NCBI RefSeq assembly: GCF_014873915.1
Contig: NZ_JADBEJ010000005.1
Coordinates: forward strand, 1,984,001 to 2,048,000
Length of the DNA: 64,000 nt
Origin: Amycolatopsis roodepoortensis
Lineage (GTDB): Bacteria > Actinomycetota > Actinomycetes > Mycobacteriales > Pseudonocardiaceae
Direction: 5' to 3'
The notes under the pieces: generated by a model
The model's input: the letters and a program-made list of their open reading frames with translations, nothing else
Database searches by the model: none
What the model was told of the DNA's origin: nothing
In this document: piece after piece, positions 50,995-58,708 of the stretch
Numbering within the stretch: the first letter of the stretch is position 1
Layout of the letters: each line of letters starts with the position of its first letter
Made by a program: the position numbers and the translations under genes

Positions 50995-52614
50995 GTGTCG
51001 AAGTTCAACACCGCGGGCACCCGCCCGGCGGCGAGCTCACCGATCGCCGGTGAGCGGAGCCCCGGCGGCGTCACCCACGAAGGCGGGGACGGCTACCGGC
51101 GGGACACCAAGTCCGAACTGTTCCTGCTCGCCGTCACCAACATGGTCGGCGAGAACACCTTCTACGAGACGGGCGACGAACGCGACACGCGTTACGCCGC
51201 CCTCGTCCGGAAGGCCGCACTCGCCGATCCCGAGTGGACGGCGCGGTTCCTGCGCTGGCTCCGCACGGAAGCGAACATGCGCACCGCCGCGATCGTCGGC
51301 GCCGCCGAATACGTCCGCGCCCGGCTCACCGCCGACACGGACGACCGGTCGTACGCCGCCACCACCGCGAACCGCGCCGTCGTCGGCTCCGTGCTCCAGC
51401 GCGCCGACGAGCCCGGCGAGCTGCTCGCGTACTGGACCTCCTTGTACGGCAGGAAGATCCCGAAGCCGGTCAAGCGTGGCGTCGCCGACGCGGCCGTCCG
51501 GCTCTTCCACGAAACGTCGTTCCTCAAGTGGGATTCCGACGCTCGCGCCTTCCGGTTCGCCGACGTCCTCGGCCTGGCCCACCCGGACCCGAAGGACGCG
51601 GCGCAGGACGCCCTGTTCAAGCACATCGTCGACGTCCGGTTCAACCCCGGCCGGGAGATCCCCGCCGAATTGCCGGTCCTCGGCGCCCGCGCGGAGCTCA
51701 TGGCGTGGGACGGGGAGAAGCGACGCGACCTGTTCCGCGGCCCCGAACTCGGCACCGCGCGGTCGGTTCTCCGGCAAGCGGGCATGACGTGGGAGTCACT
51801 GGCCGGCTGGCTCCAGGGCCCCATGGACGCGCGGGCGTGGGAAGCCGTGATCCCGTCCATGGGCTACATGGCGCTCCTGCGAAACCTCCGGAACTTCGAC
51901 CAGGCAGGCGTGTCCGACGAGGTCGCCGAGCGGGTCGCGGCGCGCCTGGCCGATCCGGAGCAGGTGGCGAAGTCACGGCAGTTCCCGATGAGGTTCCTCT
52001 CCGCGTATCGGGCGGCGCCGTCGCTTCGCTGGTCGTACGCGCTGGAAAAGGCGATCTCCGAGTCGCTGTCGAACGTGCCCCGCCTCCCCGGGCGGACGTT
52101 GATCCTCGTCGACACCTCGGGGTCGATGAACGCCGGTTTCAGCAAGGACGGCACGCTGATGCGCTGGGACGCGGCCGCGATCTTCGGGATCGCGCTCGGG
52201 CTCCGCTGCGAAACGGCGGACGTCGTGTCGTTCTCGAACGGCTACTACGGCGGCACCGGGTCGAAGGCCTTCGAAGTCCGCGGCGGTGAGTCGCTGCTGC
52301 GTGCGCTCGACCGGTGGAAGAACGGCGGCTACTTCATCGGCGCCGGCACCGACACCGTCGGCGCGGTCCAGCGCCACCTGCGTCCGGAGCACGACCGGCT
52401 CGTGATCCTGACCGACGAGCAGCACTCGGCGGGCAACGTCGACGAGGCGGTGCCGAGGGGCACGGCGCTGTACACGTGGAACCTCGCGGGCTACCAGCAC
52501 GGCCATTCGACGTCCGGCCACGGGAACCGGCACACCTTCGGCGGCCTGACCGACCAGGCCTTCCGGATGATCCCGCTCCTCGAAGCGGGCCGGAGCGCCG
52601 ACTGGCCGTTCTGA
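50995..52614 (+). CDS. rsr: Ro60/TROVE-vWA RNA-binding protein
   Basis: 539 residues. An N-terminal TROVE HEAT-repeat ring covers about residues 35-360 (DTKSELFLLAVTNMVGENTF, TEANMRTAAIVGAAEYVRA). A C-terminal von Willebrand A domain carries the MIDAS DTSGSM at Asp373, and the protein ends WPF. Bacterial Ro binds Y RNA on its outside and misfolded RNA through the ring, and in Deinococcus links to PNPase. GTG at 50995 is chosen: it follows an AGGG site and keeps the usual family length. The two RNAs directly upstream support the assignment. Confidence 0.95.
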   Translation: MSKFNTAGTRPAASSPIAGERSPGGVTHEGGDGYRRDTKSELFLLAVTNMVGENTFYETGDERDTRYAALVRKAALADPEWTARFLRWLRTEANMRTAAIVGAAEYVRARLTADTDDRSYAATTANRAVVGSVLQRADEPGELLAYWTSLYGRKIPKPVKRGVADAAVRLFHETSFLKWDSDARAFRFADVLGLAHPDPKDAAQDALFKHIVDVRFNPGREIPAELPVLGARAELMAWDGEKRRDLFRGPELGTARSVLRQAGMTWESLAGWLQGPMDARAWEAVIPSMGYMALLRNLRNFDQAGVSDEVAERVAARLADPEQVAKSRQFPMRFLSAYRAAPSLRWSYALEKAISESLSNVPRLPGRTLILVDTSGSMNAGFSKDGTLMRWDAAAIFGIALGLRCETADVVSFSNGYYGGTGSKAFEVRGGESLLRALDRWKNGGYFIGAGTDTVGAVQRHLRPEHDRLVILTDEQHSAGNVDEAVPRGTALYTWNLAGYQHGHSTSGHGNRHTFGGLTDQAFRMIPLLEAGRSADWPF

Positions 52615-52773
52615 CCGCCTGGGCGGGACCGTCCTCATCGGACGGTTCTGCTCGGTGGCCGCCTTGTGCTCTCAGGCGATTCAGGTGCCGTGTCACTTCC
52701 ACAGGCAGCCCTCCGTGCGCGACGGTTCACCGAGCAGCACTGGCGGTCATTGCCGCAGCACTATGCTGCGACG

Positions 52774-53301
52774 ATGATCCCAGCACGGCACGGCGTTCTG
52801 TTCGCCGAATACGGGCAGTTCTACCTTCAGGACGTCGACGCTCACAACCGCGCGATGCGCGACGGCGCGGCCATGGATCCCGATCGGCCCGCGGGCGGCT
52901 GGACCGAGGACGCCGTCCAGCTGCACCGGATCGGGTTGGAACCACATTCGATCTCAGTGGGGACAGCACGTGAGGACCTTGTCGAAACGGTCCTCGCAGT
53001 CCACACCAGCCCGCCGCAACTGACCATCAACGCTGAGCATGTCGTGGAAGCCGACCTCGACGTTCCGACCGGGAACGTATCGATCGTGGGCTGCACCCAG
53101 CCGCCGCAGCCCGAGCACGCGGTGACCGTGACTCCTGGCCGATACCGCGCGCGAGTCTGCTACATACCTTCAGTTCCACCCGCCGACTCCGACCCAGACG
53201 CACCTGGAGACCACTTCAGCTACCAGATCGACATCTGGCCCGCCACCGAACCCAGTGCCCTCACCGTAGTCAGACAGGGAACGTCTCCCTGGGCAGGTTG
53301 A
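52774..53301 (+). CDS. Hypothetical protein downstream of Ro60
   Basis: 175 residues beginning MIPARHGVLFAEYGQFYLQD. It looks like a soluble, mostly beta protein: strands around LVETVLAVHTSPPQL and GNVSIVGCTQPPQPEHAVTV, then YRARVCYIPS. No catalytic motif or known family is recognised. An upstream extension to 52666 is open but lacks a ribosome site. It is 160 bp from the Ro60 stop, so cotranscription is possible but unproven. GC and codon use are ordinary. Confidence 0.65.
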   Translation: MIPARHGVLFAEYGQFYLQDVDAHNRAMRDGAAMDPDRPAGGWTEDAVQLHRIGLEPHSISVGTAREDLVETVLAVHTSPPQLTINAEHVVEADLDVPTGNVSIVGCTQPPQPEHAVTVTPGRYRARVCYIPSVPPADSDPDAPGDHFSYQIDIWPATEPSALTVVRQGTSPWAG

Positions 53302-53407
53302 TCCCACAACAACGACGGCGTTGCAGGGTCTCACTGCTCGTGGCATGTCGATCTCGAGCGCCTGCGATTTCTGTCTTCTCCCACAGCGATGTCGTCAATA
53401 TCAGTCT

Positions 53408-53503
53408 CGCCCATTGCACGATGCGTTGCCGCGCATAGGGAAAGAGATTCTCTCGAACGTGCTGGGCGCAGCTTGTCGTTCCCTCTATGTCCAGCAGGAT
53501 CAC
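53408..53503 (-). pseudogene. mtnC (acireductone synthase) 5' remnant
   Basis: Begins with a GTG overlapping the mtnD remnant stop and encodes VILLDIEGTTSCAQHVRENL then FPYARQRIVQWA. This is the N-terminal enolase-phosphatase motif of MtnC (LDIEGTTS...LFPYAR). Similarity stops after about 32 residues and the frame runs on as unrelated sequence to 53270. A whole MtnC is about 230 residues, so the gene is broken. Confidence 0.75.
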
Positions 53504-53628
53504 GGCGTGTCCGGCAGTTCGTCGAGCGTGGTCATGCGGGTGGCGATGCGGTCGCCGGTGAAATCCCCGATCCAGCCTTCGGCCGTGCGAAAGAAGCGGA
53601 TGGCGATGAAGTCGGGGACGTTCGGGTG
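53500..53628 (-). pseudogene. mtnD (acireductone dioxygenase) 3' remnant
   Basis: Encodes only the C-terminal end of MtnD: NVPDFIAIRFFRTAEGWIGD, then FTGDRIATRMTTLDELPDTP and stop. This matches the family ending (FxAIRxFxxPEGWVAxFTGDxIAxRF). The metal-binding HxHxxxxE region and everything before it are missing. The stop overlaps the mtnC start as in an intact mtnD-mtnC operon. Confidence 0.75.
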
Positions 53629-53925
53629 ACGCAAGCGTCCAAGCGTGTCATCCGTCGCTCGCCGCGCTCCGCGTTTAACTCCGACACCGAGGGGTAACGC
53701 GCGACATCCGACCCCGCGCGGGACTACGCCGATCCAGTGATGCCTCAACTAGCTACCACCGTAGCGCCGATTAATGGTGCACCGCCTCCACCGCCGAGGA
53801 AACAGCCCAGATCAGAGGGGGCAATCCGCTTATGTAACCCTACTTTGCGGTCGCGAATCAGCGGCTGCTACTCTATTCCGGTGAAATCTTGATAGACGGT
53901 GCTTGCGTGATCGTTCGCGGGGTAA
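53629..53925. other. Intergenic region upstream of the MFS/oxygenase cluster
   Basis: About 300 bp with no supportable gene. It is more AT-rich than its surroundings after 53740 and carries short AT tracts (GATTAATGG, CTTATGTAACCC) that may include the promoter of the following operon. No clear operator or remaining mtnD sequence is visible. Confidence 0.5.
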
Positions 53926-55146
53926 ATGGACAGCATGCGCACCGGAGCAGCAGTCACCCCGGCACGAGACGCGGATCGCGGCCTGGCTGGCCCGTGGCTT
54001 CTCGGTCTGTCCGGACTGGCGACACTCGCGGTCACCTACGGCTTCGGCCGCTATGGGTACGGCCTTTTCCTTCCGCGTTTTCAAGCCGAATTCGGCGGGT
54101 CCACCGGCGCGCTCGGAGCCGTGACCAGCATCGGCTACCTGGGTGAGTTGCTCGCTCTCGGCGTCGTGGGCTGGTGGGCGGGCCGGAAGTCGCCGCGTCT
54201 GCCGATCGCGATCGGGTTGGGTTGCGCCGGTGCCGGCATGCTGCTCATCGCCGTGGCTCCCAGCACGTGGGTCCTGGCCGTGGGAGTCGCGGTCTCCGGC
54301 ATGGCTCCGGGATGGGTCTGGACGCCGTATTCCGACGTCGTCCAAGACACCGTGAAACCCAGCGGGCGAGCGCACGCACTGTCGATGATCAGCACCGGCA
54401 CGACCTTCGGGGTCGTGCTCGCCGGCCCGGCCGCCTTCTTCGCCACGGACTCTCGATGGAGGTTGGTCTGGCTCGGTGCAGCGGTAGTCGCGTTCCTCGT
54501 GACGGTGTGGAACATCCGCGCACTGCCGTCCGCCCCGGTGAACCGCGTACGACCACAGGAGACGGTCCAGTGGCGCGAACTGACCGGCAGGCGGGATGCG
54601 TGGCCCCTGTTCGTGGCGGCCACGTCATCCGGGCTCATCGGCGCGGCTTACTGGTCGTTCGCCGGAGTCGCGGTCGCGACGGCCAACGGCGGAGACGAAC
54701 GCGTTGCCCCGGTACTGTGGACGGTCATCGGGGTCGCGGGAACGGTCGGTGTGTTCACCGGCCGTTTCGTGCGACATCACGGCCTTCGTGCGATCTTCGT
54801 GACCGCACAGATCACCCTGTCCCTCTCGACAGCCGTTCTGTGGCTGGCGCCCGCGGGTTGGGGATTCGCCTTGACCTCCGCCGTGCTCTACGGCTGTGGC
54901 TTCATGGTCGGCGGCACACTTTTGTCGGTGTGGAGTTCGATGGTCTTCCCCGACCATCCCACTCGCGGCTTCAGCGTGGTGGTCGTCTTCATCACCCTCG
55001 GCGCCATAGCGGGCCCGGCCGTGCTCGGGCTCGTCGTCGACAACGCCGGTCTTCCCAGCGCCTTTGCCATCGCCACCCTGCTCGCTCTCGCCACACTGGC
55101 CGCCCTGCCACGACACTCCCGTACCCGATCGGAGGAGACACAGTGA
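53926..55146 (+). CDS. YbfB/YjiJ-like MFS transporter
   Basis: 406 residues, about 12 helices. Motifs: TYGFGRYGYGLFLPRFQAEF in helix 1 (the FG-R-[YF] signature of this MFS subfamily) and GWWAGRKSPRLPIAIG after helix 2. A second ATG at 53935 is an alternative start. It is the first gene of a tight four-gene cluster; its stop overlaps the oxygenase start by 4 bp. It may export the product made by the following enzymes. This is inferred from position. Confidence 0.87.
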   Translation: MDSMRTGAAVTPARDADRGLAGPWLLGLSGLATLAVTYGFGRYGYGLFLPRFQAEFGGSTGALGAVTSIGYLGELLALGVVGWWAGRKSPRLPIAIGLGCAGAGMLLIAVAPSTWVLAVGVAVSGMAPGWVWTPYSDVVQDTVKPSGRAHALSMISTGTTFGVVLAGPAAFFATDSRWRLVWLGAAVVAFLVTVWNIRALPSAPVNRVRPQETVQWRELTGRRDAWPLFVAATSSGLIGAAYWSFAGVAVATANGGDERVAPVLWTVIGVAGTVGVFTGRFVRHHGLRAIFVTAQITLSLSTAVLWLAPAGWGFALTSAVLYGCGFMVGGTLLSVWSSMVFPDHPTRGFSVVVVFITLGAIAGPAVLGLVVDNAGLPSAFAIATLLALATLAALPRHSRTRSEETQ

Positions 55147-55913
55147 CCACAGCCATCACACTGACCCGCAGCGACATCCTCGGCCGCCCCAGCTTCTGGA
55201 AGGTCTCCGAACTCGGAGTCCGGCAATTCGACCACGGTTACCCCGAACAGCTGCTCGACACCATCCTCATGAAGGCCCATGAGCTGAGGGAGAGTGCGGC
55301 GAAGACCAACCTCAACCTGCGCTACCTCCGCAACGCACACCACCACATCCCCGAAGTCGCCCAACTGATGCACGACAGGGCGAGACTGGATCGACTGAGC
55401 GGACTCGCCGGCGTTCCCCTGGAGCCCTATCCCGTGGACTTCCTCGGCTCCATGATCACCTTTATGGGACCGGAGGACGGCACCGTCGACTGGCACGGGG
55501 ACAGTGTGCCGGTCACCGAACTCGTCGCGCTGTCCGCCGACGACGTCGCCGGCGGCGAACTCGCGATCTATCGTGGCGAACTCGACGAAGGTCGTGCGCG
55601 ACTGGCCGCTGAAGGAGAGCTGCCCGATGACCGGACCCTCAAGCTCACTCACCGGGTAGGGCACAGCATCTTCGGGCAGCTGATGGGTGTCCTGCACAGA
55701 ACCTCTCCGATGACGTCGGGCACGCGGGTGACGCTGAACCTGAATCTGCGCTCGGCGGCCCAGCCGCACATCGATGATCAACGGCTGAGTCACCTGGCTG
55801 CCGAAAGCCCGGACTTCGCCTGGCTCGACCACTACGTCAGCGACGTGCGGTGCCGCCAATTGCCATCACTGCGAAACACCGCCACGCTCGCCGGGAAGGA
55901 TCGTGATGTCTGA
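55143..55913 (+). CDS. Fe(II)/2-oxoglutarate-dependent oxygenase
   Basis: 256 residues. The facial triad is His118-x-Asp120 (TVDWHGDSVP) and His185; Arg195, exactly 10 residues on, would bind 2-oxoglutarate (VLHRTSPMTSGTRVTLNLNL). The size and plan recall the BesD/HalD amino-acid halogenase group, but the carboxylate is kept (HxD, not HxG), so hydroxylation or desaturation is expected rather than chlorination. The neighbouring asparagine-synthetase gene hints at a free amino-acid substrate. Overlaps both neighbours. Confidence 0.8.
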   Translation: MTTAITLTRSDILGRPSFWKVSELGVRQFDHGYPEQLLDTILMKAHELRESAAKTNLNLRYLRNAHHHIPEVAQLMHDRARLDRLSGLAGVPLEPYPVDFLGSMITFMGPEDGTVDWHGDSVPVTELVALSADDVAGGELAIYRGELDEGRARLAAEGELPDDRTLKLTHRVGHSIFGQLMGVLHRTSPMTSGTRVTLNLNLRSAAQPHIDDQRLSHLAAESPDFAWLDHYVSDVRCRQLPSLRNTATLAGKDRDV

Positions 55914-56523
55914 ACCACTGGAGCACATCGGCGGCCTGGTGTGCCTCGATTTCGCCAACACCGTCGGCCCACGACGATCGCGTGCCGACAAGGACGCCCA
56001 CGATTACCTCACGGACTTCGCGAGCCTCGTCGAGTGGTCCGCGGACGCCGGAACCATCGGGGCGAACCGCGCGGGTCTGCTACGCAAACGCGTCCATCGT
56101 GATCCCGAAGCCGCCCGGGACACGCTTTCGCGGGCCAAACAACTACGCGAGGCCATCTACGCGGTGTTCGCCGCCGTCGCCCAAGGCGATGAACCTCCAC
56201 GCCCGGCGCTCACCGATCTCCAGCGGGCCTACTCCGAGGCAATGCGACGCGCCGACCTGGTCTCGACCCCGACGGGCTTGAACTGGAGTTGGTCACCTCG
56301 CGGTGAGCTCGACTGCGTTCTCTGGCCGGTCGCCCGCTCCGCCGCGGAGGCGGCGATCAACGCCGACTTCAACCGGATCAAGGAGTGCCCCGGCCACGAC
56401 GGCAGTTGCGGCTGGCTTTTCTACGACACCAGCAAGAACGGGTCCCGCCGGTGGTGCAGCATGAGCGCCTGCGGCACGTGGGAGAAAACCAGCCGACGTG
56501 GTTCCGCTGCCAGGAAGGGATGA
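55906..56523 (+). CDS. ABATE/CGNR-type zinc-finger protein
   Basis: 205 residues. The N-terminal ABATE-like domain begins LEHIGGLVCLDFANTVGPRR. The C-terminus has a four-Cys zinc finger: CPGHDGSCGWLFYDTSKNGS, then RRWCSMSACGTWEKTSR. In the family the last motif is CGNR; here it reads CGTW, a deviation. Such proteins are putative stress or pathway regulators. ATG at 55906 with GGAAGGA upstream; overlaps the oxygenase by 8 bp. Confidence 0.85.
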   Translation: MSEPLEHIGGLVCLDFANTVGPRRSRADKDAHDYLTDFASLVEWSADAGTIGANRAGLLRKRVHRDPEAARDTLSRAKQLREAIYAVFAAVAQGDEPPRPALTDLQRAYSEAMRRADLVSTPTGLNWSWSPRGELDCVLWPVARSAAEAAINADFNRIKECPGHDGSCGWLFYDTSKNGSRRWCSMSACGTWEKTSRRGSAARKG

Positions 56524-56526
56524 CTC

Positions 56527-57648
56527 GTGTGCGGCATCGTCGCCATCCACGGTGAACCAGATCCGCGACTCGGCATGCGGATGCTCGAGCGCATCGCCCA
56601 CCGCGGTCCGGATGACCAAGGAAACGTCGAACTCCCGGACACCTGGCTCGGCCATCGCCGCTTGTCCATTGTGGATACCGAGGGTGGGCACCAGCCGCTC
56701 GCGGACCAGCTGGGCAACCAGCTGGTCGGCAACGGTGAAATCTACAACCACGCGTCCCTGCGCACGCTGTTCGCGGATGATCACTGGTCGACCGGGTCGG
56801 ACAACGAGGTCGCCCTGCGCGTCATCGTCGACGGCGGGGGCCATGCACTCGCGGCGCTGCGAGGCATGTTCGCGTTGATCGCCGCCGGCCCAGGACTTCC
56901 CTTTCTCGCGGCCCGCGATCCGGTCGGTGTGAAACCTCTGTACTGGTCACGTACGCCCGGTTCGGTGTTGTTCGCCTCCGAGATGAAGGCGTTCGACCGC
57001 GAGCACCGCGATCGCGTGCGCCCGTTTCCGCCGGGCTGTTTCTGGACCCCGCGCGATGGTCTCCAACGCTTCGCGAGCGCTGTTCCTCCGCAGAACCAGG
57101 CGCCGGCGACCCGCACAGATCACGAAAAGGCTGTGCGCGACGACCTGATCGCCAGTGTGCATCTTCAGATGATGGGCGATGAACCACCCGGGGTGCTGTT
57201 GTCCGGTGGCCTGGACTCCAGCATCGTCGCCGCCATCGCCTCTCGTTGGTGCCGCGAGCGTGGGCACCGGCTGCGCACCTTCTCCGTCGGTACCGTCGCC
57301 TCGGCAGACCTCGCCGCCGCCCGACGGGTCGCTGCCTACCTGGACACCCAGCACTTCGAGCGGACGTACACCGCCGAGGACGCGATCGCCCGGGTACCCG
57401 ACGTAGTCCGCGCTGTGGAGCACTACGACCCCGCGCTACTCCACAGTTCTGTCGCCAACCACTTCCTCGCCGAGCTGGCGGCTCGTCACACGAAAGCGGT
57501 GCTCACCGGTGAAGGTGCGGACGAACTGTTCGCCGGATACCGCTACCTACGGGACTTCCAGGACGACAACGCGCTCGACGCGGAACTTCGCCGCACCGTG
57601 TCCACACTGCACACACTGCACACACTGCGGGCCCGGCCGAACGAGTGA
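56527..57648 (+). CDS. Asparagine synthetase (glutamine-hydrolysing), C-terminally truncated
   Basis: 373 residues. The glutaminase domain starts MCGIVAIHGE with Cys2 as nucleophile, then RRLSIVD and NGEIYNH. The synthetase domain has the ATP-pyrophosphatase P-loop LLSGGLDSSIVAA and GEGADELFAGY. A complete AsnB is 500-630 residues. This one stops at a 9-bp tandem repeat (CACACTGCA) and a short unrelated tail, losing the helix with the R-DR-MAHS-E motif. It could be a specialised amide-forming enzyme, but more likely a damaged one. Confidence 0.85.
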   Translation: MCGIVAIHGEPDPRLGMRMLERIAHRGPDDQGNVELPDTWLGHRRLSIVDTEGGHQPLADQLGNQLVGNGEIYNHASLRTLFADDHWSTGSDNEVALRVIVDGGGHALAALRGMFALIAAGPGLPFLAARDPVGVKPLYWSRTPGSVLFASEMKAFDREHRDRVRPFPPGCFWTPRDGLQRFASAVPPQNQAPATRTDHEKAVRDDLIASVHLQMMGDEPPGVLLSGGLDSSIVAAIASRWCRERGHRLRTFSVGTVASADLAAARRVAAYLDTQHFERTYTAEDAIARVPDVVRAVEHYDPALLHSSVANHFLAELAARHTKAVLTGEGADELFAGYRYLRDFQDDNALDAELRRTVSTLHTLHTLRARPNE

Positions 57649-57714
57649 TGCCGTCGGCCGGTCCCCGACCGAGGCACTGGCCACCACCTCGAAACGCGCG
57701 GGGGGTCACGGCGG

Positions 57715-58605
57715 TCAGGAGGCGGGCCAGTCCCAGCGCAGGCCACACCGGCCCGGGCCGAAGTCGACGACGACGCTGTGCGCCGAATGGTCGTCGTCGA
57801 GGGGTGCGGGCCAGCACTTCTCGACCTCGTCGAGCGTGCAGTAGCGGGTGACGCGGGAGGGCAGGGCCAGGGGGTCGAAGCGGACTTCGACAAGGTACTC
57901 GCGGACGGGTGTCCGGCAGCGTCGCTCGTAGTACGTCGAGTGAGCCGGGGACGAGACGTCCAGCCCGTGCTCGATCAGGATGGTCTCGTTCCGCGCCAGG
58001 GGGCGGGAGAACAGGAGTTCGGCGGCGACGAGTCCCGCCTCGACGTCGACGCGGACCCGGCCGAGGCCGCAGTTGCGGATCGCCCGCACCTGCGGTGGTA
58101 CCGCACACGGCAGATCGAGTTCGTGGACCACCACGAGCCGGTCCAGGCCGTCGTCCTCGGCCCGCAGCACTTGCCGGCTCATCCGCGATTTCACGCCGCG
58201 GTCGGCGCCGATGTCGATGCGGTCGTGTCCGCTGAGCCGGGTCAGCCGCGCGTCCTGGCTGATGTCGAGGTCGTCGAGCAACCGCTCCACGGGCGCGACG
58301 TTCGGGAAGAATTCGGTGCCCAGGACGATCTGCCGGGTTCGGGCGGCCCTGCCGCGCGGCTTGGGTGGGTCGAGCAGGGCGGCCAGCGCGCCTCGCGGCA
58401 GGCCGACGATCTGTTCGACGTTCCTCAACGCGGCCAGCGAGGCGGGGCGCGGCTGGGTGCGCCCGGTCTGCCAGTAGCTCAGGGTGGCCGTGCTGACCGG
58501 CGTGCCCATGGCGCGTAGCCGCGCGCCCAGACGTTCCAGGCTGATACCTCGCTTGTCGATCGCCGCCCGGAGCGCGCCCGGGAAAGCAGGGTGTCCGTTT
58601 CTCAC
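57715..58605 (-). CDS. XRE-type helix-turn-helix regulator with C-terminal beta domain
   Basis: 296 residues. HTH at about 10-70 (RGISLERLGARLRAMGTPVS, TATLSYWQTGRTQPRPASL). The remaining 200 residues are a beta-rich domain with DLDISQDARLTRLSGHDRID and YCTLDEVEKCWPAPLDD that I cannot name. GTG at 58605 is used; an ATG at 58647 would add 14 residues. It converges on the AsnB gene. Confidence 0.78.
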   Translation of the reverse strand: MRNGHPAFPGALRAAIDKRGISLERLGARLRAMGTPVSTATLSYWQTGRTQPRPASLAALRNVEQIVGLPRGALAALLDPPKPRGRAARTRQIVLGTEFFPNVAPVERLLDDLDISQDARLTRLSGHDRIDIGADRGVKSRMSRQVLRAEDDGLDRLVVVHELDLPCAVPPQVRAIRNCGLGRVRVDVEAGLVAAELLFSRPLARNETILIEHGLDVSSPAHSTYYERRCRTPVREYLVEVRFDPLALPSRVTRYCTLDEVEKCWPAPLDDDHSAHSVVVDFGPGRCGLRWDWPAS

Positions 58606-58663
58606 GCGGGGACCGTAACTCCTGGAAATGCGGGAGGGAAGGATCAACTTTACGCGCGAGTAG

Positions 58664-58696
58664 GCAGCGCCCCGCCTGCCTGGCGGGGCGCTGCCA
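58664..58696 (-). terminator. Hairpin terminator after the subtilisin gene
   Basis: GGCAGCGCCCCGCC (58664-58677) and GGCGGGGCGCTGCC (58683-58696) pair over 14 bp around TGCCT, 12 bp past the stop of the protease gene. No U-run. Confidence 0.8.
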
Positions 58697-58708
58697 AGGG
58701 TGCTCGCG

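Noticed and set aside
55143..55913. Amino-acid halogenase (BesD-like)
   Set aside because: The metal ligand motif is His-Gly-Asp, so the carboxylate that halogenases lack is present; hydroxylase or desaturase is more consistent.
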